The notes under the pieces were generated by a model, which searched no databases, was not told the DNA's origin, and worked only from the letters and a program-made list of their open reading frames with translations. From positions 744,001 through 808,000 of the forward strand of contig CAWCAC010000002.1 in NCBI GenBank assembly GCA_963793415.1: DNA of 64,000 nt, in the 5' to 3' direction. The DNA is from CAXMST01 sp963793415. GTDB taxonomy: Bacteria; Actinomycetota; Thermoleophilia; Solirubrobacterales; 70-9. Every line of letters begins with the position of its first letter. Positions within the stretch are counted from its first letter, which is position 1. Shown here in pieces: positions 15,302 to 23,371 of this stretch. Both the position numbers and the translations under genes were made by a program.

Positions 15302-16594
15302 TGGCCGACCCTGGTCTCCTCGATCACCTACGCGATCGAGGCGGCGCTGCGTGCGCTCGACGGAGACCTGGGAAGCCTCGTAGCGACGATGGGTGTCGTC
15401 GTCGCGATCATCGTCGTGGTCTCGTTCACGTACCACGAGCTGATTGGTCGGTTCCGCGCGGCGGGGGAGGTCCGAGGGCGTCGCTACGGCCTTCGGCGAG
15501 GGATGGGCATTCCTGCCACTCGCCGCCCTTCTCGTCGACTTCACGCTCACGGTCGCCGTCAGCTGCGCCGGCGGCCGGCGCGGCGCTGATCGCCTATGTT
15601 CCGGCACTCGCTGACGCCCGGGTGCCGATCGCGCTCGTCCTGGCGGCATCGGTCGCGTTCGCGATATTGGGAGGTCACAGAGGCCGGATCGGCTTCGCCC
15701 TGGCAACCCAGGTCTTCATCCTGATGACCGTTGTCGTGATCGTCGCGGGGGTGCTGGGCGACCCGGAGCAGGCCTCAGCGACAGCGTCGGCCGACCCGGG
15801 CGGGTCCGTGTTCGCGAACGTGTCGCTCGCTGCGGTCATGCTCGCGTTCCCTCTCGGGATGGCCCTCGCGACGGGCGTCGAGGCGCCCTCCAACGCAATC
15901 GCCCAGCTTCCCCAGCTCGGCGACCGCGGCCGCCGCCTATTCGGCCGCGGCACGCTTTGGCTCGATGGTCGCCATCGTCGGCGGGATGACGCTGGCCGTG
16001 GCAGCGCTCGCGGTCCATTTCGGCGTTGGCCTGCCGGCCGAGGACTCGACTCTGCTTGCCGATATCGCCCGGCGAATTCTCGGCGACGGCCCGGCCCTGG
16101 GTCTCTTCCAGGTCCTCAGCGCCCTGCTGCTCCTCGCTGCCGCGGCCTCGTCGTACCTTGCCGGCTCGGGCGTCCTCAAGGCCCTGTCCGGAGTGGGTCG
16201 CGACGGCGGCGGGCTTCTGCCCGAGCGACTGCACCGCGAGAACCGGTTTCTGGTCGCCCACTGGGGCGTCCTCGTCGTGCTCGTGATCGCGGCGGCGATG
16301 ATCATCGCCGCAGGCGGTCGCGAACAGGCGCTGGTCCAGTTCGATGCCGTCTCCGTCTTCGCCAGCTTCCTCGCGGCGACCCTCGCCTGCGCCCGCCTCT
16401 CGCACCGCGACGGCAGATACGGGGCGATGACCGCGAACCTGTTCGGGGGCGCGCTGGTGGCCTTGGTCTTGGGGCTGAACCTGACGCGCCTCGACTCGGC
16501 GATCGCCCTGCTCGCATCGGCGGGGGTGGCGGCGTATCTGTGGGGCGCGTGGGTGGCACGGGGAAGGCCGACGAGTCTGCCGCGAGCGCCGTAG
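15302..16594 (+). pseudogene. Broken APC-family amino acid permease
   Basis: Transport helices of an amino acid/polyamine permease can be followed through this stretch only by changing frame at least three times. The order is TLVSSITYAIEAALRAL ... VVVAIIVVVSFTYHELIGRF (from 15308), then AFGEGWAFLPLAALLVDFTL (15489), then AALIAYVPALAD ... GVEAPSNAIAQLP (about 15580-15920), then the 15965-16594 frame (IVGGMTLAVAALAVHFGVG ... GLNLTRLDSAIALLASAG). The first frame has a stop at 15299 with no start after it, so the N-terminus is also missing. Several lesions in one gene, next to intact neighbours, favour a genuine pseudogene. The substrate cannot be inferred. Confidence 0.75.
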
Positions 16595-16602
16595 CCCGAC
16601 GC

Positions 16603-18195
16603 ATGAACGCCTCCCGCCGAGACGTCCCTAGAGTCCGCGCCGCGGTGACAGGGGGCAGGAAGAAGCTGACGCTGGCGGCGATGATCTTCGCCGTCGCGAT
16701 GACCTTCATCGATCAGACGATCGTCGCGATCGCGATTCCCGAGCTCCAGAAGGACCTCGACCTGAGCTCGACGGGCGCCCAGTGGATCATCAACGGCTAC
16801 CTGCTCTCGCTGGCGGCGTTGTTCGCCTTCGGCGGCCGGCTCGCCGACATCTACGGGCACCGGACGATGGTCGTGGTCGGCGTCATCACCTTCGCAACGG
16901 CCTCGGCCCTGTGCGGGGCGACGCCGACGGGATCGATCGGCGAAGCCTGGATCATCTTCTTCCGCATCGTCCAGGGCGCCGGCGCCGCCCTGATGTTCCC
17001 CGCCGCGCTGGCGATCGTGCTCAGCGCCTTCGAGATCGGCGAGCGCGGCAAGGCGCTGGCGGCCTTCTTCGGGATTACGGGGGCGCTGACCGCGGTCGGC
17101 CCGCTGCTCGGCGGCTACCTGACCGAGATCACCTGGCGCGCGATCTTCTGGGTCAACATCCCGGTCGCGATCATCGCCCTGATCCTGACCGCCCGTGCCA
17201 AGCCCTCGAACGAGAGGCACCCGGCGCCGATCGACTACCGCGGCCTCGTCCTGATCGCGTTCGGCATGGGCCTCGCCGTGCTCGGCCTCCAGCAGGCGTC
17301 GAACTGGGGCTGGGAGAGCGTCGCGACGATCGGCACGATCCTCGCCGGCCTGGTGCTGATCGCGTTCTTCGTGCGTCACTCGCTCCGGGCCGACGACCCC
17401 CTGATCCGCGTCCGCTTCTTCGAGAGCCGCGCCTTCCGCGTCGACAACATCGTCCTCTTCCTGCTGATGATGGTGTTCGTCCCGATCTGCTTCTTCGCCA
17501 GCACCTACGCGCAGATCTCGCTCGGGGACAGCGCCTCCGAGGCGGGCCTGTTCCTGCTCGTCTTCTTCGGCGGCTTCGGGCTTGCCTCCCAGGTCGGCGG
17601 CAACATCCTCGACAAGACCGGCGCTCGCCCGGCGATGATCGCCGGCGGCCTGATCGGCGCCGTCGGCCTGTATCTGTGGGCGAAGGCGATCCCCGATCTC
17701 GACTTCAATTCGCAGTGGTACTGGCTGGCGATGGGCGGAGCCGGATGCGGCCTGCTGCTGAGCCCGGCCTCGACCGACGCCATGAACCGCGTCCCCGGCG
17801 CTGCATACGGTGAGGTGACCGGAATCACGCAGACGGTTCGCAACTTCGGCTCCAGCCTCGGGCTCGCGATTCTCGGCTCGGTCCTGATCACCCAGAACCG
17901 GGGCAACATCGAGTCCTCCCTCGCCGGCTTCGGGATTCCGAAGGAGAAGGCGGACACGATCGCCGCGTCGATGAGCGAGTCGGGTGGGGGAGAGGCCAGC
18001 GGCGAGTTCACCCAGCGCGCCGGCGAGCGCTTCCAGGAGGTCTTCCAGGCGGTACAGCTCGACTATGCGGAGGCGACCCAGACGGTGATCTACGCGATGG
18101 CCGGGATCATGGTCGTGATCTTCCTCGTCAGCCTCGCGCGGATGCCGGGCGGCAAGGTCGATGCTGACGCCCCACCCGAAGTCTCCGGCGACTGA
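16603..18195 (+). CDS. DHA2-family MFS efflux transporter
   Basis: A 530-residue, 14-helix major facilitator of the drug:H+ antiporter-2 type in the cytoplasmic membrane. Helix 1 carries FIDQTIVAIAIPEL (motif D1), the loop after helix 2 has GGRLADIYGHRTMV (motif A), helix 4 RIVQGAGAALMFP (motif B) and helix 5 GPLLGGYL (motif C, antiporter signature). The later GAAYGEVTGITQTVRNFGSSLG stretch is typical of the EmrB/QacA subgroup. The ATG 9 bp after the pseudogene stop is used; the upstream open frame is a shadow. The exported compound is unknown. Family B hairpins follow directly after the stop. Confidence 0.9.
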   Translation: MNASRRDVPRVRAAVTGGRKKLTLAAMIFAVAMTFIDQTIVAIAIPELQKDLDLSSTGAQWIINGYLLSLAALFAFGGRLADIYGHRTMVVVGVITFATASALCGATPTGSIGEAWIIFFRIVQGAGAALMFPAALAIVLSAFEIGERGKALAAFFGITGALTAVGPLLGGYLTEITWRAIFWVNIPVAIIALILTARAKPSNERHPAPIDYRGLVLIAFGMGLAVLGLQQASNWGWESVATIGTILAGLVLIAFFVRHSLRADDPLIRVRFFESRAFRVDNIVLFLLMMVFVPICFFASTYAQISLGDSASEAGLFLLVFFGGFGLASQVGGNILDKTGARPAMIAGGLIGAVGLYLWAKAIPDLDFNSQWYWLAMGGAGCGLLLSPASTDAMNRVPGAAYGEVTGITQTVRNFGSSLGLAILGSVLITQNRGNIESSLAGFGIPKEKADTIAASMSESGGGEASGEFTQRAGERFQEVFQAVQLDYAEATQTVIYAMAGIMVVIFLVSLARMPGGKVDADAPPEVSGD

Positions 18196-18196
18196 G

Positions 18197-18350
18197 GGCC
18201 TGGGAGGCCGCGACTCGGCGTCATCGGTCGCCCGGCATAGCGCTGCTACTGACGGCCTGGGAGGCCGCGACTCGGCGTCATCGGTCGCCCGGCATAGCGC
18301 TGCTATTGCCGGGCTCCCTCTTCCTTGATTCGCGACCTCCCAGGCTCGTC
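18197..18350. repeat. Family B palindromic repeat, locus 2 (57-bp tandem left arm)
   Basis: A 57-bp unit occurs twice in a row (18197-18253 and 18254-18310), each containing GGCCTGGGAGGCCGCGACTC and the core CCCGGC-ATAGC-GCT-GCTA. Only the second continues into a full right arm. GCCTGGGAGG (18255-18264) pairs with CCTCCCAGGC (18336-18345), CGCGA pairs with TCGCG, and CCCGGCATAGC (18288-18298) pairs with GCTATTGCCGGG (18302-18313). It lies between two convergent genes, so it may also act as a two-way terminator. Confidence 0.8.
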
Positions 18351-18352
18351 AG

Positions 18353-20578
18353 TCAGGCGGCCCTCAGCAGCCGGATCTCGCGCTCCGGGGCACCGGCCGG
18401 ACGGTCGATCGACCAGGCGCCGTTGCGCCAGCCGATCCGGGTGCCGTCGGCGAGCCGGACCTTGGCGCGGCCGCATAGGGGTTGCCCCCAAAGGGTCGCT
18501 TCGACCGGGCGCGTGCTGACGCCGTCCTCGCCGAGTCCGTGCGCGACCGACTCAGCCGGGTGAGTGACGACGATCGATCCTTCGCGCACCCAGACCGGGA
18601 TCCGGTCGAGCGGCGCCGGGACGACGACGTCGCGGCCGCCCTCGACGGCGGCGCCGGTCCAGAAGTCGCGCCAGCGTCCCCGCGGCAGATAGGCGCGCCG
18701 CCGCTCGGCTGCCTCCTCGAGCACCGGCGCCACCCACAACGACGGTCCGTACAGATACGAGTCGCTGATCGTCCAGCCGCGCTCGTCGCCGGGGTCCGCG
18801 AGCGCCAGCGGGCGGATGATCGGCAGCCCGGATCGCGCCGCCGTCGCGGCCGCCGCGAGCACGTAGGGGAGCAGGCGCTCGTGCAGCAGCACCGCTTCGC
18901 GGAACAGCTCCAGCGTCTCGCCGTCGTAGCGCCATGCCTCCTGAGCGAAGCGCCCATGCGCCTGCATCAGCGGAGTGAAAGCGCCGAACTGCGCCCAACG
19001 TACGAACAGCTCGGGGTCACAACGCTCGATCAGCTTCTCGCCGAGGTAGCCGCCGACGTCGTGCGACCAGTTCGAGATCCCGCTCGCTGCTCCGGTCAAC
19101 GTTGCGACGACGAGCGTCTGCAGGCTCCAGAAGTCGGAGACCTGATCGCCGCCCCAGACGATCCCGGGGGCCTGCGCTCCGCTCCAGCCGCTGCGGGCGA
19201 AGAGCACGCCCGAGTCCGGGTGCTCGGCGTCGAGCGCCTCCTGCATCGCCTCCCGGTAGTGGCGGGGGAAAGCCCACGCCGCCTCGGCCCCAGTGCGGCC
19301 GTCGGCGAACTTCGCGTCGGGCGGGAAGTAGTAGCCCTCGCCGTCGTCGGCTTTGATCCCCTCGACCCCCATCTGCAGGACCGAGCGGACCTGTTCGATC
19401 CACCACTTGCGCGCCGCCTCCGAGCTCAGGTCGACCGGCGAGCCGGTGCCCATCCACCACTTGGCGAGGTAGGCGCTGCCGCCGGGCCCGCGAACGTAGT
19501 GCCCGGCCTGCCTGCCCTCTTCGTAGTTGGAGGCGGGGGCGCGGTGGCTACGCTCGGAGGCGGCGTCGGGCGGGCGCTGGCCGTCGACGCTCTCGATGTT
19601 GACCCAGGGCGTGGTCCAAACGACCGTCCGCACTCCCTCTCGCCGCATCTTCCCGATCAGGCCCTCGGGGTCGGGGAACTGCCAGGGGTTGAACTCCCAG
19701 GTGTTGTACTGCGTCTCCCAGGGGGAGTCGATGACGATCGCGTCGAGCGGCAGGTCGTGCTGGCGGTAGCCGTCGAAGTCCTCGAGCACGTCGCGCTCGT
19801 GCTCGTAGACGTCGCGGCTCTTCCAGTGCCCGTAGGCCCATTCCGGCAAGAGCTGTGGGAAGCCCGTCAGGCCGCAGTATCGCCGCAGCAACGCCGCGGG
19901 CCCGGGCCCGTGCAGCAGATGCAGGCGCAGCGGGCCGGCGGCGGCGCGGATCGAGAGCGACACGTCCGCCTGCAGATCGAACTGGACGCCGGGGCCGTCG
20001 CACTCGACCCAGGCCGCCCATCCCGCCGAGGAGATCAGCCACGGCACCGGTACGTAGTCGCCCATCGGCACGCCGCCCGCCTCGATCATGTCGGGTGGGC
20101 AGTCGGGGCCGGTGTAGCGACGGTCGGCTCCGAGGTCGATCAGTCGGCCCGCCTGATCGAAGCGCAGCCCGTGTCGGCAGCCGCCGCCGGTCACGTGCTC
20201 AGAGGCTGCGAGTGGCCAGCTGGCGCCGATCCTCAGCACCTCGTCGGCGGGCTCGACCGTGATCCTCAGGTGATCCGGCGAGAGCAAGTCGGCCTCGACG
20301 CGTACGTGCCGGCCGCCTGCGATCCCGACCGCGTCTCTGCCCGTCGGCTCGATCTCGACCGGCGGGCTGAGCCGCTCGGAGACGATCACGCCCTCGGTCA
20401 GCTGGATCAGCTGGTCGGCGGCGGTTCCCTCTCGCACCCACAGGCGCAGGCCCGAGAGGACGTTGCGCCCGGCGACCTTCCAATCGAGCCCGGCGGGCCC
20501 GGGCTGCAGGTCGTCGAAGCCGTGGGCGCGTGTTGCGGACGGCTTCGGCGGGGTCGCGAGCGGCTCCATCCCAGGCAC
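18353..20578 (-). CDS. Glycoside hydrolase family 31 (alpha-glucosidase/xylosidase type)
   Basis: A 741-residue GH31 enzyme, cytoplasmic since no signal peptide is seen, that should release alpha-linked glucose or xylose from oligosaccharides. The catalytic barrel begins near 245 (LLPEWAYGHWKSRDVY). The nucleophile Asp lies in GIKADDGEGYYF (GIKxD signature) and the acid/base Asp in VWGGDQVSDFWSL. SNWSHDVGGYLG and RWAQFGAFTPLMQAHG are conserved GH31 segments. The N-terminal beta-sandwich (1-240) and a C-terminal beta domain are complete. The start is GTG 20578, or ATG 20569. It is divergent from the PHP-glycosyltransferase gene. Confidence 0.9.
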   Translation of the reverse strand: MPGMEPLATPPKPSATRAHGFDDLQPGPAGLDWKVAGRNVLSGLRLWVREGTAADQLIQLTEGVIVSERLSPPVEIEPTGRDAVGIAGGRHVRVEADLLSPDHLRITVEPADEVLRIGASWPLAASEHVTGGGCRHGLRFDQAGRLIDLGADRRYTGPDCPPDMIEAGGVPMGDYVPVPWLISSAGWAAWVECDGPGVQFDLQADVSLSIRAAAGPLRLHLLHGPGPAALLRRYCGLTGFPQLLPEWAYGHWKSRDVYEHERDVLEDFDGYRQHDLPLDAIVIDSPWETQYNTWEFNPWQFPDPEGLIGKMRREGVRTVVWTTPWVNIESVDGQRPPDAASERSHRAPASNYEEGRQAGHYVRGPGGSAYLAKWWMGTGSPVDLSSEAARKWWIEQVRSVLQMGVEGIKADDGEGYYFPPDAKFADGRTGAEAAWAFPRHYREAMQEALDAEHPDSGVLFARSGWSGAQAPGIVWGGDQVSDFWSLQTLVVATLTGAASGISNWSHDVGGYLGEKLIERCDPELFVRWAQFGAFTPLMQAHGRFAQEAWRYDGETLELFREAVLLHERLLPYVLAAAATAARSGLPIIRPLALADPGDERGWTISDSYLYGPSLWVAPVLEEAAERRRAYLPRGRWRDFWTGAAVEGGRDVVVPAPLDRIPVWVREGSIVVTHPAESVAHGLGEDGVSTRPVEATLWGQPLCGRAKVRLADGTRIGWRNGAWSIDRPAGAPEREIRLLRAA

Positions 20579-20757
20579 CGTCCCAGAGCCGGGGTCCGAT
20601 CTCGTTGAATTCTTGTTACTGACGGCATTTGCAGGCGAAAAGCGCCGCTAGTGCGTTCACTGTGCTTTCACGGGATCTTCCCCGACGGTTCACGCCCGCG
20701 GGCCCGGTGTCGCCGATTCTGATCGTGACAAACGATTCAGAAAGGGATGGAACAACG

Positions 20758-23112
20758 ATGGTTCCCATCAGCTACGACGACACCGGCCACGCTCGCGCCG
20801 ACCTCCACTGCCACAGCAACGCCTCCCAGCTCTCGAAGCTCGGAATCCAGCGCAGCGCCGGCCTCCCCGAATGCGCGACGCCGCCCGAGCAGGTCTACGA
20901 GCTCGCCAAGCGCCGCGGCATGGACTTCGTGACGATCACCGACCACGACACGATCGACGGCGTGCTCGAGATCGCCGATCGACCCGACGTCTTCATCTCC
21001 GAGGAGCTGACTGCCTGGTTCCGGGCCGAGGATCAGGCGGTCCACATCCTCTGCTTCGGAATCACGCCGCTCGACCACGAGTGGCTGCAGCGCAACTCCC
21101 GCTGTGTCGAGTCGTGTGCCGAATACCTTCACGCCAACAACATCGCCTGCGCTCTCGCGCACCCGTTCTATGCGGTCGAAGCACCGCTCTCCCCCCGCCA
21201 CCGCCGTCGGCTTGCCCGGCTCTTCGACATCTGGGAGATCCGCAATGGGTCTCGCGCGCCGGAGCTCAACATGCCGGCGGCGGTCTACATCGAGACCCAT
21301 GGCGGTACCGGTGTGGCGGGCTCCGACGACCACGCCGGTGTGGACATCGGCCGGACGTTCACACAGACGCCGGTCGCGTCCACGCCGGATCAGTTTCTCT
21401 CCCACATCAGAGCGGGGCGGACCGAGGCCTGCGGCGAGCAGGGCAGCGCCGCCAAGTGGGCCCACTCGGCTCTCGCGCTCGCCGCCCGCAGCCTGCCGCC
21501 CGAGCTCGGCCTCGCCGACGCGAGCGAGGCCGGCCGCGGCCCGTCGGTCGATCCGGCCGCCGTACTGCGTCTCTCGGAGCGGGTCGTCAGCCAGGGCAGC
21601 GCCCGGACCGGCACCGAGGCGCAGGACTTCACCTCCGCCGACGCGCGGGCGCTACTCGACCTGTGGCTGAAGGCGATGGAGATCGAGTCGACCGAGGCTC
21701 TGATCGAGCTGATACAGGCGGACGGGTTCACCCACGCCGAGCTCCAGCGCAGGGCGCGTGCCGCCCACGACGCCGGCCTCGCAGCCGCCACCGATACGGC
21801 TATTCGGGCGCTCCGCGACGGGGAGCCGGAGCTCGCCGAGGTGCTAGCCGAGCTCTTCGCCGCGATCGTGCCGGTTGTGCCCTACGCCCCGGCGATGACG
21901 TTCCTCGCGGGTGAGAAGCTGAAGCTGGCCGAGCCCGACGGAACGCGCGGCCGGGTCGCGCTGATCGTCGACTCGATCGACTCCACGCACGGCGTCTCCC
22001 ACACGATCGAGCGGATCCGGGAGCTGCGCGTTCCCGGCTACGAGGTCGAGGTGATCGGCACCGATCGTGGCGTCGACCGCCGCCTGCCGGCGGTCGCCGA
22101 GGTCGGCGTCCCCTTCTACGAGGGCATGACCGTCGGCGTGCCGAGCCTGCCGTCGCTGGTCGAGACGCTCGCGGAGGGACGGTTCGACCTGATCCACGTC
22201 GCCTCGCCCGGCCCGGCCGGGGTCGCCGCGCTGCTGATCGCCCGGATCGCGGGCGTCCCAGTGATCGCCAGCCATCACACCGACCTGGTCGCCTATGCGC
22301 AGCTGCGTTCGGGCGACGAGCGCGTCGCCGGCTTCACGATGGTGGCGATGGCGATGTTCTACTCACAGGTCGAGCGTGTGCTCTCCCCGAGTGCCGCAGC
22401 CGACGAGTCGCTCGCCGGGCTCGGGGTCGAGGCCGAGCGGATCGGGCGCTGGGCCCGCGGCGTCGACACGCACCGGTTCGATCCGTCGCTGCGCGAGGAG
22501 GGCGCCTTCGGGGGCGCGATCAACGTCCTCTACGCGGGTCGGCTGACGAAGGAGAAGGGGGCGGACCTGCTCGCCGACTCCTTCCTGCTCGCCCATGCAC
22601 GGGACCCGCGCCTGCACCTGGTGCTGGCCGGCGGCGGGCCTGAGCAGGAAGCTCTGGCCGAACGGCTCGGCGGCGCGGCGACCTTCCTCGGCTGGCTCAA
22701 GGGGGCCGAGCTGGCACGGGCCTACGCGAGCGCCGACATCTTCCTGTTCGCCTCGCGCACCGATACCTACGGACAGGCCGTCGTCGAGGCCCAGGCGAGC
22801 GGACTTCCGGTGATCGCCATCGACGAGGGCGGGCCCTCCGACCTGATCGAGGACGGCGTCACCGGGCTGCTCTGCCCGCCCAGCGCCGATGCCCTCAGCG
22901 ACGCGCTGCTCAGCCTCGCCGACTCACAGGCCCGGCGCGCGCGCCTCGCGGCTGCCGCCCTCGGCGCAGCGCGGCAGCGGAGCTGGGAGGCGGCGCTGGC
23001 CCAGCTCGCAGACGGCTACGACGAGGTGCTCGGCCGCAGGGCCCTCGCCCCGGCGCCGGCCCCCGAGCCGGCTCCGGCGCCGAGCACGCCGACGCTGATC
23101 CGCGCCGCCTGA
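20758..23112 (+). CDS. PHP-domain phosphoesterase fused to GT4 glycosyltransferase
   Basis: A 784-residue two-domain protein. Residues about 12-230 form a PHP domain with metal ligands in DLHCHSNAS, TITDHDTIDG, the EEL of ISEELTAW, CALAHPF and GSDDHAG. Such domains hydrolyse phosphoesters. A helical linker rich in Ala and Glu follows (about 230-395). Residues about 400-760 form a GT-B glycosyltransferase: ALIVDSIDSTHGVSHTI, IASHHTDLVAYA, the nucleotide-sugar motif VLYAGRLTKEKG, and EAQASGLPVIAIDEGGPSDLI with the EX7E pattern. A proline/alanine tail closes it. It resembles GT4 enzymes of the GDP-mannose mannosyltransferase type, but donor and acceptor are unknown. The start ATG follows AAAGGGA by 10 bases. 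Confidence 0.85.
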   Translation: MVPISYDDTGHARADLHCHSNASQLSKLGIQRSAGLPECATPPEQVYELAKRRGMDFVTITDHDTIDGVLEIADRPDVFISEELTAWFRAEDQAVHILCFGITPLDHEWLQRNSRCVESCAEYLHANNIACALAHPFYAVEAPLSPRHRRRLARLFDIWEIRNGSRAPELNMPAAVYIETHGGTGVAGSDDHAGVDIGRTFTQTPVASTPDQFLSHIRAGRTEACGEQGSAAKWAHSALALAARSLPPELGLADASEAGRGPSVDPAAVLRLSERVVSQGSARTGTEAQDFTSADARALLDLWLKAMEIESTEALIELIQADGFTHAELQRRARAAHDAGLAAATDTAIRALRDGEPELAEVLAELFAAIVPVVPYAPAMTFLAGEKLKLAEPDGTRGRVALIVDSIDSTHGVSHTIERIRELRVPGYEVEVIGTDRGVDRRLPAVAEVGVPFYEGMTVGVPSLPSLVETLAEGRFDLIHVASPGPAGVAALLIARIAGVPVIASHHTDLVAYAQLRSGDERVAGFTMVAMAMFYSQVERVLSPSAAADESLAGLGVEAERIGRWARGVDTHRFDPSLREEGAFGGAINVLYAGRLTKEKGADLLADSFLLAHARDPRLHLVLAGGGPEQEALAERLGGAATFLGWLKGAELARAYASADIFLFASRTDTYGQAVVEAQASGLPVIAIDEGGPSDLIEDGVTGLLCPPSADALSDALLSLADSQARRARLAAAALGAARQRSWEAALAQLADGYDEVLGRRALAPAPAPEPAPAPSTPTLIRAA

Positions 23113-23207
23113 GCGGGTCGCGGGTCATCCCACGACCGTGAATGCGTCGCTGCTCGTGGAAAAACACGGACTCGGGATGGGGTCGTCGCTCTCTAGGATG
23201 GAAGGTC

Positions 23208-23371
23208 GTGGAGGCTGAACCTGATCTGGGGATCGACGGCGAGGACGCAGGAGCCGGCAATGGCTCCGGCTTCGGCGCCGACGAGTCCCCCTGCCCGCCG
23301 CCGAACGCCCTGCCGCGCTGGAGGGCGACGCCGCTCCCGGCTCCCCGCCGGCAGCGCTGACTACCGCGGAC
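23208..23371 (+). other. Possible N-terminal extension of ppk, out of frame
   Basis: From GTG 23208, preceded by AGGATGGAAGG, one frame reads an acidic sequence (EAEPDLGIDGEDAGAGNGS). From about 23288 the ppk frame itself is open and reads a natural linker (PAAERPAALEGDAAPGSPP, then TTADVVPEVD). One base change near the five-C run at 23286-23290 would join the two and add about 55 residues. Whether this is a real start with a sequencing error, or untranslated leader, cannot be decided. Confidence 0.25.

Noticed and set aside
15298..18195. A 965-residue transporter fusion
   Set aside because: The first 430 codons mix permease pieces with out-of-frame sequence; the efflux pump has its own ATG at 16603.
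23142..23360. A 72-codon ORF upstream of ppk
   Set aside because: Its end is arginine/proline-rich and out of frame. Only the part from GTG 23208 looks natural, and it is better explained as a ppk extension.
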